Assembly: GCF_001665625.1 (NCBI RefSeq)
Contig: NZ_LZSY01000104.1
Coordinates: 16,767 to 80,766, forward strand
DNA from: Mycolicibacterium peregrinum
GTDB taxonomy: Bacteria; Actinomycetota; Actinomycetes; Mycobacteriales; Mycobacteriaceae
Direction of reading: 5' to 3'
DNA length: 64,000 nucleotides
Part shown: positions 46,811-54,487 of the stretch, piece after piece
How positions within the stretch are numbered: the first letter of the stretch is position 1
Layout: each line of letters begins with the position of its first letter
The notes under the pieces: model-generated
The model's database searches: none
The model's input: only the letters and a program-made list of their open reading frames with translations
What the model was told of the DNA's origin: nothing
Made by a program: the position numbers and the translations under genes

Positions 46811-47731
46811 ATGGCACGAACCGATGACGACAGTTGGGATCTGGCCTCCAGCGTCGGCGCCACCGCCACTCTGGTGGCCACGGGGCGGGCGATCGCCAGC
46901 CAGGATTCCCACGGCCTGATCGACGATCCGTTCGCGGCGCCGTTGGTGCGCGCGGTGGGCATCGACGTGTTCACCAAGATGGTCGACGGTGAGCTGAGTC
47001 TGGATACCCTCGCCCAGCTCGCACCGGATGCAGCCGAGCGCGCTCGCTCGAATATCGACGAGATGGCCGTGCGTACCCGGTTCTTCGACGACTTCTTCAT
47101 CACGTCGGGCGAGGCCGGTATCCGGCAGGCGGTGATCCTGGCCTCCGGCCTGGACTCGCGCGCATACCGGCTGCCCTGGCCGGCGGGCACCGTGGTCTAC
47201 GAGATCGACCAGCCCGAGGTGATCGAGTTCAAGACGCGCACCCTCGCCGACCTTGGCGCGGAGCCGAAGGCGGAACGACGCACCGTACCGATCGACCTGC
47301 GGAACGACTGGCCGGCCGCCCTGCGCGCCGCGGGATTCGACCCGGCAAAACCGACCGCGTGGTGCGCCGAGGGTCTACTGATCTACCTGCCGCCCGAGGC
47401 GCAGGACCGGCTGTTCGACAACATCGCCGCGCTCAGCGCACCCGGCAGCGCGGTGGCCACCGAATTCGTCCCCGCGCTCAAGGATTTCGACCCGGAAAAG
47501 GCACGCGCCGCCACCGCGACGTTCAGCCAGCTCGGTCTGAACATGGACATGCCGTCGCTGATCTACCACGGCGAGAGGCATTCGGCCGCCGACTATCTGA
47601 ACGCCAAGGGTTGGGAGATGTCCGGTACGCCCCGGTCGGAGCTGTTCGTCCGCCACGGCCTGCCGGTGCCCGACCGCGACGACAACGACCCGATGGGTGA
47701 AATCGTCTACGTCAGCGGCACTCTGGACTGA
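46811..47731 (+). CDS. SAM-dependent methyltransferase, TIGR00027 family (paralogue 4 of 4)
   Basis: 306 aa, 18 bp past paralogue 3, last of the array. [55 protein letters not shown] and [20 protein letters not shown]. The tight spacing of all four suggests one transcript. Ends 6 bp from the convergent DUF3830 gene. Confidence 0.86.
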   Translation: MARTDDDSWDLASSVGATATLVATGRAIASQDSHGLIDDPFAAPLVRAVGIDVFTKMVDGELSLDTLAQLAPDAAERARSNIDEMAVRTRFFDDFFITSGEAGIRQAVILASGLDSRAYRLPWPAGTVVYEIDQPEVIEFKTRTLADLGAEPKAERRTVPIDLRNDWPAALRAAGFDPAKPTAWCAEGLLIYLPPEAQDRLFDNIAALSAPGSAVATEFVPALKDFDPEKARAATATFSQLGLNMDMPSLIYHGERHSAADYLNAKGWEMSGTPRSELFVRHGLPVPDRDDNDPMGEIVYVSGTLD

Positions 47732-47737
47732 GCGGCG

Positions 47738-48235
47738 TCACGATACCCTGGCGAAGCGCAGCGTCTCGCCCCTGGCTCCGCCCATCCACAGGTCCTGGCA
47801 GGCCGCGGCCATGTCGTCGAGTCCCTCGATGATCTCGCCGAATACGTTGCCGGGCACCCAGCCCTGGTCTCCGTTGATCAGCAGGTTGTTGCGGCCGTAG
47901 AACAGCGCGAGGTCGACGATCGCGCCGGTGGTTCCGGTGCCGGCGCTGTTCTCGTATCCGTACGCGGGGTTGCCCAGATCGTCTGAGTCGAACGAGAACC
48001 AGCACAGATCGCCCGGTATCGGGGTGACCGTGGTGTTCTCCTTGCCGGGATTGGCGCCGAACGCCGGCAGCAGGGTGTAGATCTCGTTGCGGGCGTACTT
48101 GCCGTGAAATACCTGTGCTGCCAGCGGCAGGGCGTCCCACACCGCGGCGCAGGTGCGCGGCGCCGCGTCGTCGAGGAGCCGGGCCACACAACTGACTCCG
48201 CGTTTGTCCAGCGACACCGTGATCAACCGGCTCAT
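47738..48235 (-). CDS. DUF3830 (cyclophilin-like fold) protein
   Basis: 165 aa. VWDALPLAAQVFHGKYARNE, PIPGDLCWFS and a C-terminal GARGETLRFARVS match what I know of the DUF3830 family, small beta-barrel proteins with a cyclophilin-like fold and no established activity. In other bacteria it is encoded beside amidases and Asp/Glu racemases, as here. ATG 48235 overlaps the amidase stop by 4 bp; the longer frame is a shadow. Confidence 0.72.
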   Translation of the reverse strand: MSRLITVSLDKRGVSCVARLLDDAAPRTCAAVWDALPLAAQVFHGKYARNEIYTLLPAFGANPGKENTTVTPIPGDLCWFSFDSDDLGNPAYGYENSAGTGTTGAIVDLALFYGRNNLLINGDQGWVPGNVFGEIIEGLDDMAAACQDLWMGGARGETLRFARVS

Positions 48236-49641
48236 GCAACCTCCTCGGCGAGCAGCGCGGGCATCCGGCGATGCCAGTCCGTGGCGCCCTGGTACACGTC
48301 CCCCACCTGAAGCACCAGGGCATCCGAATGTCGGGGACCGACGATCTGCATTCCGACGGGCAGGCCGCCCGCGCTGAACCCGCACGGCACCGAAAGTGCG
48401 GGCTGCTGGGTCAGATTGAACGGGTATGTGTAGGGCGTCCAACTCGTCCAGTCCGGTGAGGGCGAACCGTCTGGCACGTCCCGGCCGACGGCGAAGGCGG
48501 TCAGCGGCAGCGTCGGGGTGACCAGGACGTCATAGGTCTGGTGGAACCTGCCCATCAGTTCCCCCAGGTGCATCCGGACGGCGGTCGCATCCAGATAGTC
48601 GGACGCGGAGAAGGTTGCCCCGGTCTCGGCCGTGCGCCGTAGGCCGGGATCGATACGCCCGGCGTCCCGACCAGTCAGCTTGCCTTCCAACACCTTTGCC
48701 TCACCGGCGAACCACAGCACCTGGAAGGCGTGCACCGGGTCGGCGAAGCCCGGATCGACCTCCTCTACGTGCGCGCCTGCCGCCGCGAGCACCTCCACCG
48801 CTGCCCGTACCGCGATGTCCACCTCAGGGTCGTTGACCCCGAAGCCGAGGTTCGGCGAGTAGGCGACCCGCAGCCCGGCGATGCCACCGGTCAGCGCGGC
48901 GCGGAAAGACGAACGCGGACAGGGCATTGCCGACCAGTCCCGCCCATCGAACCCGGTGACCACGTCCAGCAACGCGGCGACGTCGGCGACCGTGCGCGCC
49001 ATCGGCCCGGCGTGCGACAGCGTGCCGAACGGGCTCGGTGGATACAACGGGATGAGTCCGTAGGTCGGTTTGAGGGCGACGGTGCCGGTGAACGCGCCAG
49101 GGATGCGCACCGAACCACCGCCGTCGGTGCCCACCGACCACGCGCCCATGCCCAGTGCCACGGCCGCGGCACTGCCGCCGCTCGACCCGCCCGCAGTCAC
49201 CGCGGGATCCCACGGGTTGCCGGTCACCCCGTAGCGCGGCGAGTCGGTCACGCCCTTCCACGAGTACTCTGGAGTGGTGGTCTTGCCGAGCAGCACCGCG
49301 CCGGATTCGCGCAGCCGCGCCACGCTGGGCGCGTCCTCGTTCCACGGGCCCGCCTCGTCGATGAGCCAGCTGCCACGCAGGGTCGGCCAGCCTCTGGTCC
49401 ACAGCGCGTCCTTGATCGATGTCGGGATCCCGTCGCCGGGGCCCAGCGGACACCCGTCATGCCAACGCTTTTCGGACGCCCGCGCGGCGGCCATCGCACC
49501 GTCGGAGTCAACGAGCACAAATGCGTTGACCGCGTCGTTGTGGTGGTCGATGGCCGACAGCGCCGCTCGGGTCGCCTCCACCGGCGAGAGCGTCTTGGTC
49601 CGGTAGGCCTCGAGCAACTCGACGGCCTGTGGGATGGTCAC
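48232..49641 (-). CDS. Amidase-signature family hydrolase
   Basis: 469 aa. The Ser-cisSer-Lys triad is intact: Lys in IPTSIKDALWT, cis-Ser and nucleophile Ser in TAGGSSGGSAAAVALGMGAW and GTDGGGSVRIPGAF. The family hydrolyses amides such as indoleacetamide, malonamate or amino-acid amides. GTG 49641 overlaps the upstream dehydrogenase stop (GTGA), deciding the start. Second gene of dehydrogenase-amidase-DUF3830. Confidence 0.87.
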   Translation of the reverse strand: MTIPQAVELLEAYRTKTLSPVEATRAALSAIDHHNDAVNAFVLVDSDGAMAAARASEKRWHDGCPLGPGDGIPTSIKDALWTRGWPTLRGSWLIDEAGPWNEDAPSVARLRESGAVLLGKTTTPEYSWKGVTDSPRYGVTGNPWDPAVTAGGSSGGSAAAVALGMGAWSVGTDGGGSVRIPGAFTGTVALKPTYGLIPLYPPSPFGTLSHAGPMARTVADVAALLDVVTGFDGRDWSAMPCPRSSFRAALTGGIAGLRVAYSPNLGFGVNDPEVDIAVRAAVEVLAAAGAHVEEVDPGFADPVHAFQVLWFAGEAKVLEGKLTGRDAGRIDPGLRRTAETGATFSASDYLDATAVRMHLGELMGRFHQTYDVLVTPTLPLTAFAVGRDVPDGSPSPDWTSWTPYTYPFNLTQQPALSVPCGFSAGGLPVGMQIVGPRHSDALVLQVGDVYQGATDWHRRMPALLAEEVA

Positions 49642-50621
49642 GTCTGCTCCCCCGGTACGTAACCGAGCGCCTTGTCGACAACGTTGACCAACGGCTGCCC
49701 GGCCAGCCAGCGCCGCGCATTGTCGGCGAACTGATCGGCGAGAGTCTCGCGGAACCCCACGACGTCGCCGGACATGTGTGCGGTGATGACGGTACCGGGC
49801 GCGTCCCACAGCGGGTGTCCGGCGGGCAACGGCTCAATGCTGAACACGTCCAGGGTGGCTCCGGCGATGCGGTGTTCGGTCAGCGCGGCAAGCAGCGCAT
49901 CCTCGTCGACGATCGGTCCCCGCGCGATATTCACAAGGTGCGCATCGGGTTTCATCGCCTTCAGGACGGCCGCGTCCACCAGGCCACGCGTCGCCGGGGT
50001 GAGCGGAGCCGCGAGCACGAGGTGATCGCACCAGCCGACGGCCGAAACCAGATCGTCGGTGGTGACCACCGCACCGAAATCCGGATCCTCGGCGACCGCC
50101 TTACGCCCGGCGCCGCGCACCGACAGACCGGCCGCGCGCAGCAGACGCGCGATCTCACGGCCGATGCCGCCCGTCCCGACCACGAGTGCCTTCGCACCCG
50201 CGATGCTGCGGGTCTCGCGGTAGCGCCACTCATGCCGGCGTTGGAAATCCAGGCTGGCCTGGGTCCCCTTGGCATGGGCCAACACCGCGCCGAGCACGTA
50301 TTCAGCTATGGGACGGTCGAATACACCGCGGGCATTGGTGACCACCACGTCCGACTCCCGCAGCCGGTCGAACAGCAACGTGTCGACACCGGCCGCGGGG
50401 ACGTGAATCCACTCCAGCGCATCCGCATGCGCCCACACTTCACGCAACGCAGTGGAGAAATAGTCCCACAGCAGCAGGGCCCGCGCCCCCTCGACCGCCT
50501 GCCCCAGCCCGTCGGCGTCGCAGTAGCGCAAGTCGGCATCCACGCAGGACAGGCCCGGCACCCGGTCGGTCTCGTGCTCACACAGCACCGCGATCACGGG
50601 GCGGGCGGCTGCAGGCGGCAC
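49638..50621 (-). CDS. D-isomer-specific 2-hydroxyacid dehydrogenase
   Basis: 327 aa, GTG start. NAD motif VVGTGGIGREIARLL, AEYVLGAVLAHAK, active-site Arg/Glu/His region HLVNIARGPIVDEDALLAAL and GATLDVFSIEPLP, but the usual final HxxG segment is VITAHMSGDVVGF. Reduces a 2-oxoacid or oxidises a 2-hydroxyacid. First gene of the leftward arm, divergent from a racemase-family gene across a 71-bp gap with a GntR-type palindrome. Confidence 0.82.
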   Translation of the reverse strand: MPPAAARPVIAVLCEHETDRVPGLSCVDADLRYCDADGLGQAVEGARALLLWDYFSTALREVWAHADALEWIHVPAAGVDTLLFDRLRESDVVVTNARGVFDRPIAEYVLGAVLAHAKGTQASLDFQRRHEWRYRETRSIAGAKALVVGTGGIGREIARLLRAAGLSVRGAGRKAVAEDPDFGAVVTTDDLVSAVGWCDHLVLAAPLTPATRGLVDAAVLKAMKPDAHLVNIARGPIVDEDALLAALTEHRIAGATLDVFSIEPLPAGHPLWDAPGTVITAHMSGDVVGFRETLADQFADNARRWLAGQPLVNVVDKALGYVPGEQT

Positions 50622-50647
50622 GGTTCCGAGGCTAGGCGTCTTCGTAG

Positions 50648-50661
50648 GATTGTCAACAATC
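50648..50661. promoter_or_regulatory. GntR/FCD-type operator in divergent promoter of the catabolic module
   Basis: GATTGT-CA-ACAATC: 6-bp perfect arms around a CA centre, of the TTGTnnACAA form typical of FCD-subfamily GntR regulators. It lies between the hydroxyacid dehydrogenase GTG (27 bp) and the racemase ATG (31 bp), so it could repress both arms. The gntR gene is at 52193. Confidence 0.55.
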
Positions 50662-50692
50662 TGTTGCCGGTTGGCCGACTCGGCCTCACACT

Positions 50693-51436
50693 ATGGACAT
50701 GACACTCGAGGAAGTCATTCCTCCCCCACCGTTACAGCAGGTGGGGATAGGTGTTGTGACACCGTACGACTTCGCCCTCGACCGCGAACTGTGGCGTTGG
50801 GCGCCCAACGACGTCAGCCTCTACGTCACCCGGTTGCGATATGCGCCGCTGCCGGTGACGGTCGACATGGCGGTGCATGTCTCCGAACCCGAGCAGGTCG
50901 AGGCCGGCGCCGCGAACGTGCTCGCGGTGGCTCCGCTGGTGACGGCCTATGCGTGTACCGCGGGAAGCTTCGTCAAGGGAATGGCAGGCGAGGCCGCACT
51001 GGTCGCGGCGATGCGCGCGGCCGGAGCCCCGGCCGCGGTGACCACCAGCGGCTCCATGCTCGCCGCGCTCCGGCACCTCGGGGTGAAGACGGTCGCCACG
51101 GTCACTCCCTACACCGCCGACCTGACGAGCGGGCTGACCAGTTACCTCATGGAAGCCGGGATCGAGGTGGCCGCCACCGCAGGCCTGGGGATGACATCGC
51201 AGATCTGGGCGGTGCCGTATGCGACAACGGCCGAGTTGGTTTGTGCCACAGATTGTTCCGACGCCGAGGCTGTCGTCATCAGTTGCACGAATCTGCCGAC
51301 CTACGATCTGATCGCACCGCTGGAGCGCAAGCTCGGCAAGCCGGTGGTCACCGCCAACCAGGTGACCATGTGGGCGGCACTGGCCGTCGCGGGTCGCAAG
51401 GCCGTCGGAGCCGGTCAGCGACTGCTGGAGACCTGA
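50693..51436 (+). CDS. Asp/Glu racemase superfamily protein (maleate isomerase/arylmalonate decarboxylase-like), two-cysteine form
   Basis: 247 aa. Two cysteines lie at the family's catalytic positions: Cys88 in AYACTAGSF and Cys198 in VISCTNLPTY. The pair is characteristic of racemases and maleate cis-trans isomerase. PYTADLTSGLTSYLMEAGIEV is the usual linker region. First gene of the rightward arm; 40 bp ahead of a paralogue. Substrate not deducible. Confidence 0.82.
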   Translation: MDMTLEEVIPPPPLQQVGIGVVTPYDFALDRELWRWAPNDVSLYVTRLRYAPLPVTVDMAVHVSEPEQVEAGAANVLAVAPLVTAYACTAGSFVKGMAGEAALVAAMRAAGAPAAVTTSGSMLAALRHLGVKTVATVTPYTADLTSGLTSYLMEAGIEVAATAGLGMTSQIWAVPYATTAELVCATDCSDAEAVVISCTNLPTYDLIAPLERKLGKPVVTANQVTMWAALAVAGRKAVGAGQRLLET

Positions 51437-51476
51437 ACGCGCGGTAGCGACCTGGCCACCCTTGAAAGGACGATGT

Positions 51477-52196
51477 ATGACCACGGTGGGGATCCTCTAT
51501 CCCGGCCACAGCGCCGAAGACGACTTCGGCGCGCTGGAGGCACGTCTGCAGGCGGCGGTCAGACTGCCCGTCGCGATCACGTCGGTCGGCGAGGACGCCC
51601 ATCGTGTCGATGCCCTCCTCGACCTCGGCCGGACCGAACGCCTCGCCGACGGTGTCATGCGCCTGGGGGCGGCACGTCCGGATTCGATGATGTGGGCGTG
51701 TACGTCGGGCAGTTTCGTCTTCGGGCGCGACGGAGCCCGACGCCAAGCCGACGACGTGGCCGCCGCGTCCGGCGTCCCGGCTTCGTCGACATCGATCGCC
51801 TTCGTAGATGCATTGCAGCACTTGGGTATCCACCGGGTTGCCGTGGCCGCCTCCTACCCGGGGGACGTGGCGGCACACTTCGTCGCGTTCCTGTCGGCCG
51901 GCGGCATCGACGTGGTGTCGATGGGCAGCCACGACATCCTTACCGCGGCCGAGGTTGGCCGGCTGCCGCAGGCACAGGTGCTCGCCATGGTCACAGCGGC
52001 CGACCACCCCGACGCCGATGCCGTGCTGGTACCAGACACCGCCATGCACACAATGGGTTTCATCGATCAGCTGGAATGCGCCGTCGGTAAACCGGTGCTC
52101 ACCGCCAACCAGGTGACGGTCTGGAAGGGCCTGCACCTGCTCGGCCCCGTGCCGCCGCTCCCCGGGCTCGGCCGCCTGTTCGGAGCCAGGCCGTGA
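51477..52196 (+). CDS. Asp/Glu racemase superfamily protein, single-cysteine paralogue
   Basis: 239 aa, paralogue of the preceding gene. Keeps the first cysteine (Cys75, MWACTSGSF), but the second is replaced by Asp187 (LVPDTAMHTM against VISCTNLPTY). Loss of one of the two acid/base cysteines turns a racemase-type site into a one-sided one, as in arylmalonate decarboxylase, though there the retained Cys is the other one. ATG 51477 follows a GAAAGGA ribosome-binding site. Stop overlaps gntR by 4 bp. Confidence 0.78.
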   Translation: MTTVGILYPGHSAEDDFGALEARLQAAVRLPVAITSVGEDAHRVDALLDLGRTERLADGVMRLGAARPDSMMWACTSGSFVFGRDGARRQADDVAAASGVPASSTSIAFVDALQHLGIHRVAVAASYPGDVAAHFVAFLSAGGIDVVSMGSHDILTAAEVGRLPQAQVLAMVTAADHPDADAVLVPDTAMHTMGFIDQLECAVGKPVLTANQVTVWKGLHLLGPVPPLPGLGRLFGARP

Positions 52197-52849
52197 CCGA
52201 CTTCATCACTCCCGTCGAGCAGGAGTCGACACCCAGCATCGTCGCCGAGAAGCTCCGGCAGGCCATCGCGCACGGCGAGCTCGTCCCCGGCACGCAACTC
52301 GGCGAGGCCGAGTTGGCGCGCAGCTTCGGAGTCAGCCGCGGACCCCTGCGTGAGGGCATGCAGCGCCTCACGCAGGAAGGTCTGCTGATCGCGATCCGCA
52401 ACCGCGGAGTGTTCCTCAACACGATGGACTCCGGCGAGATCCGCGACATGTACCTGGCCCGCGAGGCGATCGAGCGGACCGCGAGCCGCCAGATCCTGCA
52501 GGGCGACTATGCGAGCGCCGGAGACGCGCTACTCGCCGTGGTCGACGAGATGGCAGCAGCCCGCGACCTCGATGAAGTCAGCGAAGCCGACATGCGTTTC
52601 CACGAGGTGCTCGTCGAACTCGCAGGCAGCCCGCGGCTCTCGCGCCTGCACCAGACCTTTCTTGTCGAGACCAGGATGTGTGTGCACGCACTGGCCGACA
52701 CCTACGACACCGCCACCGACCGGGTGAACGAGCACCAGGCACTGGCGGGCGCCATCCAGTCCGGAGACGTCGCACTCACGGACAAGTTGATGCTGGCCCA
52801 CATGGAGGACGCCGTCGACCGGTTGATCGCGCGACTACCGGCCGGTTGA
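52193..52849 (+). CDS. GntR-family (FCD) transcriptional regulator
   Basis: 218 aa. N-terminal winged helix (about 12-75): IVAEKLRQAIAHGELVPG, ELARSFGVSRGPLREGMQRL and TQEGLL. Helical FCD ligand domain with likely metal ligands in EADMRFHEVLVELAGSPRL and HxxxH-like EHQALAGAIQSGD. Translationally coupled to the racemase-family gene and probably controls the whole module. Overlaps the convergent MFS gene by 15 bp. Confidence 0.87.
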   Translation: MTDFITPVEQESTPSIVAEKLRQAIAHGELVPGTQLGEAELARSFGVSRGPLREGMQRLTQEGLLIAIRNRGVFLNTMDSGEIRDMYLAREAIERTASRQILQGDYASAGDALLAVVDEMAAARDLDEVSEADMRFHEVLVELAGSPRLSRLHQTFLVETRMCVHALADTYDTATDRVNEHQALAGAIQSGDVALTDKLMLAHMEDAVDRLIARLPAG

Positions 52850-54301
52850 CGCAGACGGCGTACCTTTGTCGGTCTCGGGTTCGGGCTCGGGCTCGGGCTC
52901 GGGCTCGTAATCCAACTGCGGTGGCGCTTCCGGTGTTCCGGGTATCTCGGTGCCGCTGATCGGACATCGCGCGGTCTCGGGCACCTTGATCAGCGCGATC
53001 ATCCCGATCACGCAGGCAATCATCATGTAATAGGCCGGCACCAGTTGATCACCGGTCTTTGCCACCACCCAATCGTTGACTGCCGGGGCGGTGCCACCGA
53101 ACAGCGATGTCGACACGTTGTAGGCGATGGCGAAGCCGGCGTAACGCACCTGGGTGGGGAACATCGCCGGGAACGTCGCGGAGATCGTCGACAGCTGGGG
53201 CACATAGAGCAGGCCCAGCACCGCGAACGCGATGATTGCACCGACCATGTTCGTGGACATCAGCAGGAACATCGGGATGCCGGCGACGAAGAGGCCGATC
53301 AGCGAGACCCACCACATCGGTTTGCGGCCCACCCGGTCGGAGATGTGGCCCGCGAACGGCAGGAACACCATCATCGACAGCATGCCGATGATGGGTACCA
53401 CCAGGGCGTGGCTGCTCGACAAGCCGATCGTCTGCTCCAGATACGTCGGCATGTAGGTCAGCAGCGTGTAGTTGACCACGTTGAGCGCAACGACCAAACC
53501 GCCCAATCGCAGGATGGGGCCCCAGTACTCGACCACCAGATCCTTGAGCTCGGACGCGGGCCCACCTTCCCGCTCCCCCTTGGTTTCGAGTTCGCGGAAG
53601 ATCGGGGTGTCCTCCAGCTTCGAACGTAGGTAGACACCGACCAGTCCGAGCGGAGCGGCCACGAGGAACGGTAGCCGCCAACCCCATTGCCCCATCTGCT
53701 CATCGGAGAGCAGCGCCGAGAAGCCGAGCATCAACAGCGCGCCCATCGAAAAGCCCGCGAGGGTGCCGAATTCGAGGAAACTGCCGAGGAAACCGCGCCG
53801 ACGCGACGGAGCGTACTCGGCCATGAATGTCGCGGCTCCGCCGTATTCTCCTCCGGTGGAGAAGCCCTGGATCATCCGCAGCGCGACCATGAGCACCGGG
53901 GCCCACATCCCGATCGCGGCATAGGACGGAATCAGGCCGGCGCAGAACGTCGCGCCCGCCATCAACACGATGGTGATCGCGAGCACGTGTTTACGGCCCA
54001 GCCGGTCGCCGAGTGGCCCCCAGACGAATCCGCCGAGCGGGCGGACCAGGAACGACACCGCGAACGTCGCGAGGGCCAGCAGGGTCGCCTGTTGGGCGTC
54101 TCCGGGGAAGATGGCAGCGGAAATGTAGCCCACGCCATAGGCGTAGATACCGTAGTCGAACCACTCTGTGGCGTTACCGATCGCCGACGCGGCGATGGCC
54201 CGCTTCAACACACCGGGGTCGGGCGGATCCTCGGAGGGTTCGCGATAGTCGATCTCCGGTTTGTCTCCGAAGCCCCTCATCGGGCTTTTGTGCGCGGGCA
54301 C
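52835..54301 (-). CDS. MFS transporter, metabolite:H+ symporter (ProP-like)
   Basis: 488 aa, twelve membrane segments. AIASSAIGNATEWFDYGIYA-type start, RPLGGFVWGPLGDRLGRKHV, MRIQGFSTGGEYGGAATFMA-type region and APSRRRGFLGSFLEFGT identify the MHS family, which takes up osmolytes, dicarboxylates and aromatic acids. GTG 54301 follows a GGAGGA ribosome-binding site and is preferred over ATG 54280. The C-terminal tail holds EPEPEPEPEPE, encoded by a hexamer repeat (see separate entry). Likely imports the module's substrate. Confidence 0.84.
   Translation of the reverse strand: MPAHKSPMRGFGDKPEIDYREPSEDPPDPGVLKRAIAASAIGNATEWFDYGIYAYGVGYISAAIFPGDAQQATLLALATFAVSFLVRPLGGFVWGPLGDRLGRKHVLAITIVLMAGATFCAGLIPSYAAIGMWAPVLMVALRMIQGFSTGGEYGGAATFMAEYAPSRRRGFLGSFLEFGTLAGFSMGALLMLGFSALLSDEQMGQWGWRLPFLVAAPLGLVGVYLRSKLEDTPIFRELETKGEREGGPASELKDLVVEYWGPILRLGGLVVALNVVNYTLLTYMPTYLEQTIGLSSSHALVVPIIGMLSMMVFLPFAGHISDRVGRKPMWWVSLIGLFVAGIPMFLLMSTNMVGAIIAFAVLGLLYVPQLSTISATFPAMFPTQVRYAGFAIAYNVSTSLFGGTAPAVNDWVVAKTGDQLVPAYYMMIACVIGMIALIKVPETARCPISGTEIPGTPEAPPQLDYEPEPEPEPEPETDKGTPSASTGR
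52875..52908 (+). repeat. Hexanucleotide repeat encoding (Glu-Pro)n tail of the MFS transporter
   Basis: About five copies of GGCTCG/GGTTCG in a row, giving alternating Glu-Pro on the minus strand in the last 20 residues of the transporter. Copy number is a plausible site of length variation. Confidence 0.75.
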
Positions 54302-54394
54302 GAGTCCTCCATGTGTCTGACGACACCGTTCCCCGCCGCGCACTCTGTTACGGCTGCTCTGACTGGGTTGAACACCGCAGGGCCAGGCCGTCGT

Positions 54395-54406
54395 TTCGTC
54401 GACAAT
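54395..54406. promoter_or_regulatory. Weak second GntR-type site upstream of the MFS gene
   Basis: Minus-strand ATTGTCGACGAA matches the strong operator core ATTGTCAACAAT at 9 of 12 positions, 94 bp upstream of the MFS start. Suggests the transporter belongs to the same regulon. Confidence 0.35.
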
Positions 54407-54487
54407 TCAATAGTTGCCAAGATCTGACGTTACAGCCCCGCGGCCGACAAAGCGCCGCCCGCTACCGCGTCGTAACTATCGCAAGCG

